From Verrucomicrobiota bacterium (GTDB taxonomy: Bacteria; Verrucomicrobiota; Verrucomicrobiia; Verrucomicrobiales; Verrucomicrobiaceae): a stretch of 7,922 nucleotides of DNA. Positions 1 to 5,882 of the stretch are shown here, piece after piece. Both the position numbers and the translations under genes were made by a program. Below the pieces are notes generated by a model, which had not been told where the DNA came from, ran no database searches, and saw only the letters and a list, made by a program, of their open reading frames with translations. Location: contig JAEYUU010000614.1 of NCBI GenBank assembly GCA_023429545.1, positions 1-7,922 on the forward strand, given 5' to 3'. Position 1 is the first letter of the stretch. Each line of letters opens with the position of its first letter.

Positions 1-4
1 ATCC

Positions 5-2191
5 ATGAGTGACAACATCACTGTCCGTCCAGGCAAACCAGTCCCCCTCGGTCCCTCCATTGAGCAAGACGGCGTGAATTTTGCGCTCTTTTCTGCAAAT
101 GCCACCAAAGTGGAACTCTGCCTCTTCGCCGATGATGAGGCCGGAACAGAGACCCGGGTGATCCTTCCGGAATGCACCAACCAGGTCTGGCACGGATTCG
201 TTCCAGACATCAAACCCGGCCAGAAGTATGGATTCCGTGTGCATGGACCATATGAGCCGGAGCACGGTCATCGCTTCAACCCCAACAAGGTGGTCATCGA
301 TCCATACGGCCGGGGCATGGGTAGAGTCCTCACCCAGTGGAGCCCTGAGCTTTTCGGCTATACCACCGGACATGAGTCGCTGGATCTCAGCTTTGATGAG
401 AGGAACTCCGCCCCCTTTGCGCCGCTGAGTGTCGTCCTCAATACCGGATTCGACTGGGGCAATGATCGCCCGCCTCAGACTCCGTGGCACCGGACCACCA
501 TCTACGAACTGCACGTGAAGGGATTTACACAGCAGTTGAACTCCATCCCTGAACACCTGCGCGGCACCTACGCCGGCCTGGCTTCGGATGAGGCCATGAA
601 TTACTTCAAGGCCCTGGGCATCACCGCGGTGGAACTGCTGCCGGTGCACCATCATCTCGATGACTCCTATCTCCTTGAGAAGGGCCTCACCAATTACTGG
701 GGGTACAACACCCTCTCGTACTTTGCGTTCGAGCCAACCTATGCCTCCGTCAAGGATCCGCATCAGGCCATGCACGAATTCAAAGGCATGGTGAAGCGGC
801 TGCATGCCGAGGGAATCGAGGTCATTCTGGATGTCGTCTACAACCACACCGCAGAGGGGAACCAGTGCGGCCCCACACTATGCTATCGCGGCATCGACAA
901 CGCCTCCTACTACCGGCTCTCACAGGAAAATCGGAGGTACTACGAGGACTTCACCGGTTGTGGAAACACGCTCACCATGCAGCACCAGGCGGGACTGCGA
1001 CTTCTCATGGACAGCCTTCGCTACTGGGTGACGGAGATGCACGTCGATGGATTCCGCTTCGATCTTGCGAGCGCCCTCGCCAGGGAACTGTATGGATGGA
1101 ACAAGCTCAGCTCATTCTTCGACGCCATCGGCCAGGACCCTGTGCTTTCCACGGTAAAGCTCATCGCGGAGCCGTGGGATGTAAGCATGGGCGGCTATCA
1201 AGTCGGCAATTTCCCCACCGGCTGGGCGGAGTGGAATGGGCGCTACAGGGATGAGGTGCGCCTTTTCTGGAAGGGCATGGGCCACGCCGGCGAACTGGCG
1301 GCCCGCCTGTCCGGCAGCGCGGATTTGTATGACCACAGCGGACGACATCCCCATGCGAGCATCAATTTCATCACCTCGCACGATGGCTTCTGCGTGAGAG
1401 ATCTGGTGAGCTATGACAACAAGCACAACGAGGCCAACGGCGAAGACAATCGTGACGGTGACAACAACAATGCAAGCTGGAACTGCGGCGTGGAAGGCGA
1501 GACGGATCATCCGGACATCAACCGGCTGCGCCGCCGCCAGGTCCGGAATTTTCTGGCCACCCTGCTCCTATCCCAGGGAGCACCCATGATCACCGCGGGC
1601 GACGAACGCTGGAGGACCCAGAGGGGAAACAACAATGCCTACTGCCAGGACAATGAAATCTCCTGGTTGCCTTGGGACAACAACAGCGACGCAGAGGATT
1701 TGCGCAAATTTGTCACCTCCCTCATCGCTCTCCGAAATGAGCAGCCGGTGCTGCGTCGAAAGAACTTTCTTACCGGACAGCCGCCTGCAGAGAACCTGCC
1801 CAAGGATGTGATTTGGTGGAATGTCGCAGGACGCGAGATGTCCGATGAGGACTGGAGCGCGGGCTTCATCCGCTGCTTTGGCATGCTGCTTCCGGGAAAC
1901 AGCCTCAATGAACTCAACGATCAGGGTCGGCCCAGGGTGAGCGATTCCGTCTTCATCCTGATGAATGCGCATCACGAGGATCTGTTCTGCGTGATGCCTC
2001 CTACCTTTGGAGCGCGTTTCTGGACGCCGCGGCTGACAACCTCAGAGCTCCCGGGCAAGACCCGCGTGAGTGAAGCACACAAGTTCAAGATTCAGGCGCG
2101 CGCTGTGGCCGTGTTTCTCGCAAAGCCGAGGCCTGCGGAACGTTCAGTTGCCACGGGAGCGGCCCAGCCACCGTCTGATACTTCCGGCTGA
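5..2191 (+). CDS. glgX: Glycogen debranching enzyme GlgX (GH13 isoamylase type)
   Basis: A cytoplasmic enzyme that hydrolyses alpha-1,6 branches in glycogen, normally the short stubs left by glycogen phosphorylase, and so feeds glucan breakdown. The 728 residues match the family in length. An N-terminal CBM48 domain (about 10-105, with the GVNFALFSANA signature) precedes the GH13 barrel. The conserved GH13 regions are visible: DVVYNH at 276-281; GFRFD at 349-353 with D353 as the expected nucleophile; LIAEPWD at 387-392 with E389 as the acid/base; and FITSHD at 455-460 with D460 as the transition-state stabiliser. The GNNNAYCQDNEISW block at 541-554 is characteristic of GlgX. The start fits the usual GlgX N-terminus (RPGKP soon after Met), although the frame stays open to the window edge and any RBS lies outside. 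One oddity is RW at 535-536, where relatives mostly have a hydrophobic residue and glycine (GDEFGRTQ). No glgP, glgA or glgB lies inside the window. Confidence 0.96.
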   Translation: MSDNITVRPGKPVPLGPSIEQDGVNFALFSANATKVELCLFADDEAGTETRVILPECTNQVWHGFVPDIKPGQKYGFRVHGPYEPEHGHRFNPNKVVIDPYGRGMGRVLTQWSPELFGYTTGHESLDLSFDERNSAPFAPLSVVLNTGFDWGNDRPPQTPWHRTTIYELHVKGFTQQLNSIPEHLRGTYAGLASDEAMNYFKALGITAVELLPVHHHLDDSYLLEKGLTNYWGYNTLSYFAFEPTYASVKDPHQAMHEFKGMVKRLHAEGIEVILDVVYNHTAEGNQCGPTLCYRGIDNASYYRLSQENRRYYEDFTGCGNTLTMQHQAGLRLLMDSLRYWVTEMHVDGFRFDLASALARELYGWNKLSSFFDAIGQDPVLSTVKLIAEPWDVSMGGYQVGNFPTGWAEWNGRYRDEVRLFWKGMGHAGELAARLSGSADLYDHSGRHPHASINFITSHDGFCVRDLVSYDNKHNEANGEDNRDGDNNNASWNCGVEGETDHPDINRLRRRQVRNFLATLLLSQGAPMITAGDERWRTQRGNNNAYCQDNEISWLPWDNNSDAEDLRKFVTSLIALRNEQPVLRRKNFLTGQPPAENLPKDVIWWNVAGREMSDEDWSAGFIRCFGMLLPGNSLNELNDQGRPRVSDSVFILMNAHHEDLFCVMPPTFGARFWTPRLTTSELPGKTRVSEAHKFKIQARAVAVFLAKPRPAERSVATGAAQPPSDTSG

Positions 2192-2198
2192 GCTCGCG

Positions 2199-2429
2199 CT
2201 AGCGGGTCGTGCACAGACCAGCGAGGAAGCCCACAGAGAATGCCACCGCCAGTGTGCTCAGCGGATGCCGGTTGACTGTGGCACGAAGATCAGCCCAGGA
2301 GCAGCAAGCCACCATGCCGCTTTCCGTGGATTCAGTCGCATGCACCGGTCCTCCTTCGCTCACCATCATGGTGGCGGCTTCTTCGGAGCTGGTTGCTACA
2401 AGGGGCGCACGGGCGGGATTGGTGTTCAT
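2199..2429 (-). CDS. Small membrane-anchored protein, DUF883/ElaB-like C-terminus
   Basis: A 76-residue protein. The first 45 residues are polar, rich in Ala, Ser, Thr and Glu. Residues 45-76 read as tryptophan, a short helix, then HPLSTLAVAFSVGFLAG and a short CTTR end. A 'P-small/hydrophobic-GF-x-x-G' segment of this kind at the extreme C-terminus is the hallmark of the DUF883 (YqjD/ElaB) family, whose E. coli members are stationary-phase inner-membrane proteins that bind ribosomes. The long charged helix that normally precedes the anchor is weak here, so the assignment rests on the tail alone. The gene converges with glgX, with 7 bases between the stop codons, and diverges from the EEP gene across a 92-bp gap. 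There is no Shine-Dalgarno sequence; the start is preceded by CATCTCTCC. Overlapping frames on the + strand look like shadows. Confidence 0.6.
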   Translation of the reverse strand: MNTNPARAPLVATSSEEAATMMVSEGGPVHATESTESGMVACCSWADLRATVNRHPLSTLAVAFSVGFLAGLCTTR

Positions 2430-2521
2430 GGAGAGATGATGTGTTGTGCCTTCTTATTCGACTGCCCGGGCAATGCCGCGTGCATTGGCGTCCAGTCTCC
2501 ATCCATTTGCGAAACAACAGT
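2430..2521. promoter_or_regulatory. Divergent intergenic region (DUF883-like / EEP genes)
   Basis: This 92-bp gap separates two divergently read genes, so it should hold both promoters. No convincing -35/-10 pair can be read on either strand. It contains a perfect 10-bp palindrome, TGCCCGGGCA, at 2463-2472. The function is inferred from position only. Confidence 0.35.
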
Positions 2522-3385
2522 ATGAGCAATGCCCCCTCCCGCACCCCTGGCACGGTTCCCTTCCGGGTCATGACTTACAATGTCCACGGATGCGCCGGCA
2601 CGGATGGGAAATTCGACGCGGAACGCATCGCGTCCGTCATTAGAACATACCATCCTGACATCGTGGCCTTGCAAGAGCTCGATGTTGCGCGGCGAAGAAG
2701 TGGCGGCAGCCACCAGGCCAATCTCATCGCCGGGCACCTTGGCATGAAGGGCCACTTTCATCCTGCCTGGCTCCCTCTGCCGGAGGAACAGTACGGCGAT
2801 GCCATACTCACGTCGTGGCCCTTTCAACTCATCAAGGGGGCGGAACTGCCCACGGCTGCTTCGCCACTTGCCTTCGAACCTCGTGGCGCCCTCTGGATCT
2901 CCGTGCAAAAGCAGGATGCGGAGATTCACGTGATAAACACTCACCTGGGCTTGAGCAACAAGGAGCGGCGCAATCAGGTGGACGCCCTAATGGGTCCGGA
3001 CTGGCTGGCCCATCCCACCTGCACGCCGCCGGTGATTCTCTGCGGAGACCTCAATGACATCCCGGGCTCGCGTGTGTACCGCAGAATCGCCGCAAAATTG
3101 CAGGATGTTCAGAAGAACGGGGGCATGTTTCGCACGCGAGCCACGTTCCCATCCCGATTGCCCCTGATCCGGCTGGACTACATTTTCACCTCACCCGGCA
3201 TCACGGTGGAGTCGGTACAGGTGTGCCGCTCCCCCCTGTCCCGGATCGCCTCGGATCACCTGCCACTGGTGGCGGATTTGCTAGTGCCCGCGTCACAACT
3301 GCGACCGCAGAGCACACCCCAACAGCCCGACGATCTTCTCTCCGATGGGCCTCGCGCGCCACTCCTCGAGGCTGATTCGCCGTGA
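2522..3385 (+). CDS. Endonuclease/exonuclease/phosphatase (EEP) family protein, YbhP-like
   Basis: A 287-residue metal-dependent phosphoesterase of the EEP (DNase I-like) fold. Active-site motifs appear in the family order: MTYNVHG (N20), QELD (E52, metal ligand), YGDAILTSWP (91-100), NTHLGL (139-144), GDLND (175-179), RLDYIF (217-222) and SDHLPL (244-249, catalytic D-H). The substrate cannot be read from sequence; relatives cleave nucleic acids, phosphoinositides or lipid head groups. The start at 2522 is chosen because the 43 upstream in-frame residues are unlike any family N-terminus and the fold begins about 13 residues after this Met. No signal peptide is seen, so it is probably cytoplasmic. 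The domain ends near residue 256; the Pro/Gln/Asp-rich tail 258-287 is encoded by DNA that overlaps the downstream antisense phospholipase D gene. The neighbouring cardiolipin synthase suggests a role linked to phospholipids, like E. coli ybhP beside clsB (inference). Confidence 0.88.
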   Translation: MSNAPSRTPGTVPFRVMTYNVHGCAGTDGKFDAERIASVIRTYHPDIVALQELDVARRRSGGSHQANLIAGHLGMKGHFHPAWLPLPEEQYGDAILTSWPFQLIKGAELPTAASPLAFEPRGALWISVQKQDAEIHVINTHLGLSNKERRNQVDALMGPDWLAHPTCTPPVILCGDLNDIPGSRVYRRIAAKLQDVQKNGGMFRTRATFPSRLPLIRLDYIFTSPGITVESVQVCRSPLSRIASDHLPLVADLLVPASQLRPQSTPQQPDDLLSDGPRAPLLEADSP

Positions 3386-4594
3386 GCAGGCCTTGTCCCG
3401 CTCAAAAATTTCCAGATGATCGGCGGCAAATCCACGATCGAGAATGTTCAGATTGGCCTCCTCATTCAATCGCAGGGAACGGTTGTCCAGATTAGAGGAT
3501 CCCACGCAGGAGAGGTATTCATCCACAACCATGTACTTGCAGTGGTAGCGCGAGGGCTGGTACTCATAGAACTTGATGCCAGCTTCAATCATCTTCCTCC
3601 AGCGTGTGCGTCCCACCTTGCGCACCAGATGTTGATCCGTGTGCTCTCCGGGCACGATGACTTCGATATCCACATTCCGTGCACGAGCCTCCACGAGCGT
3701 CTGGATGGTCAGGTCATCCGGGATGTAGTACGCATTGCCGATTCGAATACTGCGTCTTGCGGCGGCAATGGCGAAGAGGAAGAGCAACCGGGCACTGTCC
3801 GCACCCTCTGAAGAGGAACTCTTGAACACCTGGCACTCCATGCCGTTCTTTCTCTCGAGTTTGGGAAAGTAAAAATCCCCATGCAGCACCGCAGCGCGCG
3901 TCTGTATCCAGTTGTCCATGAAGGCCTGCTGCATCTGGGCCACCACCGGCCCTTCGACGACATATTGCGTATCCCGCCAGCGATCGGGCCTGTCAGCATC
4001 ACCATCCCAGTCATCTGAAATACCCACGCCGCCAATGAATCCGAGCTTGCCATCAATGATGAGCAATTTGCGGTGGGTACGTTCATTGAACTGGAGATTG
4101 AAGTACCTGAAAACTTCCACCTCCACGCCGGCCCGTTGCATGACATCAAACTCCTCGCCACGGATGCAATCGCAGCCCATGGCGTCCTGCAGCACATGCA
4201 CTTTAACCCCAGACAGGGCACGCTCTGCAAAAGCGCCTGCGAACTGCCGGGTCACACGGCCGCTGGTGAACACAAAGTTCTCGAATGTCACCGTATGCTT
4301 CGCCCTGCGGATGGCATCCAGCATGGCGGGAAAAATCTCGTCCCCATTGTTGAGGATTTTTACGTCATTGCCACCCACAAACGGAGTGCCCAGCAAGGAA
4401 CTGATGGTTCTGCAAAACGAGGGGTTCTCCACCCCGTAGTCCGTGATGATCCGGTGCGTCACCTTCTTCTCACTCTCAAAGAAGTTGCGGGCCAGCACTG
4501 CTGTCGTCACCCCGCTAACGATTGCGGTGGCGAGGTGGGCGCCAAAGGAAGAACCGGAATGTCCTTTCGGGGCGCGGTAGGGTGTCTTTCTCAT
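3293..4594 (-). CDS. Phospholipase D-like cardiolipin synthase (ClsB-type)
   Basis: A 433-residue enzyme with two HKD motifs, predicted to transfer phosphatidyl groups and make cardiolipin, or phosphatidylglycerol as ClsB can, at the inner membrane. HKD1 is HRKLLIIDGKLGFIGG (H174, K176, D181). HKD2 is HCKYMVVDEYLSCVGSSNLDNRS (H351, K353, D358). Residues 76-108 (VKILNNGDEIFPAML to FENFVF) are the typical start of the PLD core. Residues about 16-38 form one weak hydrophobic segment that could anchor it, fewer than the two helices of ClsA. The C-terminal EEWRARP and hydrophobic end are also family-like, so the protein is complete. The start at 4594 is chosen over an in-frame GTG at 4651 because it is an ATG with AAGG five bases upstream, and the 19 extra residues look non-coding. 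The last 93 bases overlap the EEP gene antisense. The family is broad; transphosphatidylation is inferred, and a hydrolase is possible. Confidence 0.88.
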   Translation of the reverse strand: MRKTPYRAPKGHSGSSFGAHLATAIVSGVTTAVLARNFFESEKKVTHRIITDYGVENPSFCRTISSLLGTPFVGGNDVKILNNGDEIFPAMLDAIRRAKHTVTFENFVFTSGRVTRQFAGAFAERALSGVKVHVLQDAMGCDCIRGEEFDVMQRAGVEVEVFRYFNLQFNERTHRKLLIIDGKLGFIGGVGISDDWDGDADRPDRWRDTQYVVEGPVVAQMQQAFMDNWIQTRAAVLHGDFYFPKLERKNGMECQVFKSSSSEGADSARLLFLFAIAAARRSIRIGNAYYIPDDLTIQTLVEARARNVDIEVIVPGEHTDQHLVRKVGRTRWRKMIEAGIKFYEYQPSRYHCKYMVVDEYLSCVGSSNLDNRSLRLNEEANLNILDRGFAADHLEIFERDKACSRRISLEEWRARPIGEKIVGLLGCALRSQL

Positions 4595-4613
4595 AGATGC
4601 CTTGGAAGCATCT
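4595..4613. repeat. Inverted repeat just upstream of the phospholipase D start
   Basis: Perfect 6-bp arms AGATGC (4595-4600) and GCATCT (4608-4613) with a 7-base spacer. It abuts the chosen ATG of the - strand gene, so it would lie in the mRNA leader over the AAGG ribosome-binding site. If the GTG at 4651 were the true start, it would be coding instead. It may be a small hairpin, an operator, or chance. Confidence 0.3.
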
Positions 4614-4649
4614 CTGACTTCGCAGCAAATCGCACGATTGGCCCTATGC

Positions 4650-4668
4650 ACGGTCTATCCTTGACCGT
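4650..4668. repeat. Inverted repeat in the divergent promoter region
   Basis: Perfect 6-bp arms ACGGTC (4650-4655) and GACCGT (4663-4668) with a 7-base spacer, the same geometry as the dyad at 4595-4613 but with a different sequence. It overlaps the candidate -35 box TTGACC of the rightward gene, a position where a repressor could act. Nothing else supports a function. Confidence 0.3.
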
Positions 4669-4690
4669 TGGGGTCTTTGCAGGCTTTGAT
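4661..4690 (+). promoter_or_regulatory. Candidate sigma-70-type promoter for the small lipoprotein gene
   Basis: TTGACC (4661-4666) matches five of six bases of the -35 consensus. It is followed after 18 bases by TTTGAT (4685-4690), four of six for the -10 box. Transcription would begin near 4697 and leave a leader of about 65 bases before the ATG at 4761. The spacing and position are good, but the -10 box is weak. Confidence 0.3.
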
Positions 4691-4760
4691 GCAGGAACGT
4701 CCAGACATTTTCCCATCCAGTGAGTGAGCGCATCCCGATTCCCAGAAAAATCCCAACCTC

Positions 4761-4970
4761 ATGAAACTTCTCCTCCTTCTCACCGCCCCCTTCGTTTTCG
4801 CAAGCTGCAGTACCTACGATGCTCCAGGAACTCCCACCTCCGTTGCCATGGAGCGGGATGAGAGACGCATCTTCGATGAACCGTCTCCCGCTTCCGACGA
4901 TCCCTCTTCCCCCTTGAGTGACGTGATGCTGCAGCGAGGGCGCGTAGGAATGACGGCGGCGCGCTTCTAG
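4761..4970 (+). CDS. Small lipoprotein of unknown function
   Basis: A 69-residue protein with a lipoprotein signal peptide: MK, a run of five leucines, then FASC with C16 as the predicted lipidation site, followed by Ser. The mature part is about 54 residues, acidic and rich in Pro, Ser and Asp (residues about 33-52), with no secondary-structure pattern I recognise, and ends VGMTAARF. Short 'CSTYDAP'-type lipoproteins are common in Gram-negative genomes and mostly uncharacterised. The start is fixed by the signal peptide; there is no Shine-Dalgarno sequence. It is divergent from the phospholipase D gene and 106 bases ahead of the co-directional DUF4142 gene, so the two may be co-transcribed. 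It is a real gene by its signal sequence, but nothing indicates its job beyond an envelope location. Confidence 0.7.
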   Translation: MKLLLLLTAPFVFASCSTYDAPGTPTSVAMERDERRIFDEPSPASDDPSSPLSDVMLQRGRVGMTAARF

Positions 4971-5023
4971 TCGTGCAGCATGCCGCCGGCTTAAATGCAA
5001 CAGTTCCTCCCCGGACGCATCCA

Positions 5024-5035
5024 CTTCCCGGGAAG
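5024..5035. promoter_or_regulatory. 12-bp perfect palindrome upstream of the DUF4142 gene
   Basis: CTTCCCGGGAAG is a perfect 12-bp palindrome ending 41 bases before the DUF4142 start codon, in the only gap between the lipoprotein and DUF4142 genes. Position and symmetry fit an operator for a dimeric regulator. No regulator gene is present in the window to support this. Confidence 0.3.
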
Positions 5036-5076
5036 GTCGCGATACGCCTTGGTAACCCCAAACCAACTCGATATCC

Positions 5077-5583
5077 ATGAAACTCAAAGCAATCTCCGTC
5101 GCCTGCCTCTCACTCGCCGCCGCGTTCCTGGTGCATGCCAAGGATCCCGCCAGTTCATTGAAGGCGGCCGATGAAAAATTTGTGAAATCCGCCGCCGACA
5201 GCGGCATGGTGGAAGTGAAGGTCGCTGAACTCGGCGCCCAAAAAGCCACGCGTGCGGAAGTGAAGGCGCTTGCCGAAACCATGATCAAGGACCACACCGC
5301 CCTGAACGCAGAACTGAAGACTCTTGCCGGCAACAAGGGCGCACAACTGTCCGCCGCCATGGACCCGAAGGGCGCTGAAACGATGAAGGACCTGGAGAAG
5401 TACAGCGGCGAGGAGTTCGACAAGCACTTCCTCAAAGCCCTTGAAGACGGTCACGAGAAATCCGTGAAGAACTTCAAGAATGCCGCCGAGGATGCGACAG
5501 ACGGTGATGTGAAGGCTTTTGCCTCCAAGAACCTGCCCACCATTGAGGGGCACCTGGAACACATCAAACGCCTGCAGAAGTAA
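5077..5583 (+). CDS. Exported DUF4142 family protein
   Basis: A 168-residue protein with a signal peptide (MKLKAISVACLSLAAAFLVHA, probable cut after residue 21), so it is likely periplasmic. The mature part is an all-helical DUF4142 domain of normal length, related to the ferritin-like four-helix bundles. Family landmarks are visible: ADEKFVKSAADSGMVEVKVAELG near 31-53, ALAETMIKDH at 65-74, a central KYSGEEFDKHFLKAL (109-123), EDGHEKSVKNF (124-134), and FASKNLPTIEGHLEHIKRL near the end. The conserved His and Asp/Glu positions are kept. The molecular function of the family is not established; members often accompany envelope-stress genes. There is no Shine-Dalgarno sequence before the ATG (GATATCC). 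The signal peptide decides the start. A GC-rich hairpin follows the stop codon. Confidence 0.9.
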   Translation: MKLKAISVACLSLAAAFLVHAKDPASSLKAADEKFVKSAADSGMVEVKVAELGAQKATRAEVKALAETMIKDHTALNAELKTLAGNKGAQLSAAMDPKGAETMKDLEKYSGEEFDKHFLKALEDGHEKSVKNFKNAAEDATDGDVKAFASKNLPTIEGHLEHIKRLQK

Positions 5584-5593
5584 GCACCTTCCT

Positions 5594-5626
5594 GCTCACC
5601 CCTCTGCCTGGGGGTCGGTGATGAGC
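5594..5626. terminator. Possible hairpin after the DUF4142 gene
   Basis: GCTCACCCC (5594-5602) can pair with GGGGT, GGT and GAGC (5611-5626), with small bulges, around a loop of about 8 bases. It starts 11 bases after the DUF4142 stop codon, where a terminator would sit. It has no T-tract on either strand, so it is not a classical intrinsic terminator; it could slow decay of the upstream mRNA. Confidence 0.25.
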
Positions 5627-5639
5627 CCTGCTCGTCGCC

Positions 5640-5650
5640 TGCCCCGGGCA
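5640..5650. promoter_or_regulatory. CCCGGG-type palindrome upstream of the 66-aa gene
   Basis: TGCCC-C-GGGCA is an 11-base perfect dyad with one central base, 31 bases before the ATG at 5682. It differs only by that central base from the TGCCCGGGCA palindrome at 2463-2472. It may be a shared operator or chance in GC-rich DNA. Confidence 0.25.
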
Positions 5651-5681
5651 ACCTCTTTCCACTCCAACAACGACTCACACC

Positions 5682-5882
5682 ATGCGTGCCACGGAAGCAG
5701 AACCCATCGTGCGGGACACAGTGCCCAATCCCGGCAGCCCGGATCCCATTGAAGTACGCGCAGCGGAAGTAGCCAGGCGGCACGGACATTCCCGGGTGAC
5801 AGACGAGGATCGCAAACTCGCATTCGACGAACTGCGACGTATGTCACGCGATCAATCCGAGAACGGTGAGGTATCTCACTAG
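5682..5882 (+). CDS. Hypothetical 66-aa soluble protein
   Basis: I do not recognise this gene with confidence. It encodes 66 residues without a signal peptide or membrane segment. The N-terminal 22 residues are Pro-rich and probably flexible. Residues 23-55 read as a two-helix unit: IEVRAAEVARRHGHSRVTDED, then a helix through AFDELRRM. The 'RA-x-E-x-A-x-x-x-G ... D-x-x-x-A-x-x-EL' spacing faintly resembles DUF2934, a family of short helical proteins, but the conserved Trp of that family is absent. The start is the first ATG after the DUF4142 gene, preceded by GACTCACACC with no Shine-Dalgarno sequence. It lies 98 bases after the DUF4142 gene on the same strand, and its TAG interlocks with the stop codon of the antisense nuclease gene. 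The regular helical pattern argues for a real gene. Confidence 0.55.
   Translation: MRATEAEPIVRDTVPNPGSPDPIEVRAAEVARRHGHSRVTDEDRKLAFDELRRMSRDQSENGEVSH

Noticed and set aside
2393..2521. N-terminal extension of the EEP protein from an upstream start
   Set aside because: The 43 extra residues have no signal peptide and do not resemble EEP N-termini. The ATG at 2522 sits at the normal distance from the first fold motif.
2070..2525. A 151-codon + strand frame spanning the glgX end and the following gap
   Set aside because: It overlaps the conserved glgX C-terminus in another frame, and its product is rich in Arg, His and Cys with no motif. It also covers the DUF883-like gene, which has a recognisable anchor. 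It looks like a chance frame.
4595..4651. GTG start giving a phospholipase D protein 19 residues longer
   Set aside because: The added residues, containing two cysteines, look non-coding. The downstream ATG at 4594 has AAGG at good spacing. The longer form cannot be fully excluded.
4675..4695. Imperfect tandem repeat CTTTGCAGG / CTTTGATGCAGG
   Set aside because: There are only two short unequal copies, partly inside the candidate promoter. Too little to support a binding site or a repeat family.
3709..4723. Several long alternative frames on both strands inside the phospholipase D gene
   Set aside because: They are typical shadows in GC-rich coding DNA: no motifs, odd composition, and fully covered by a gene with intact HKD motifs.
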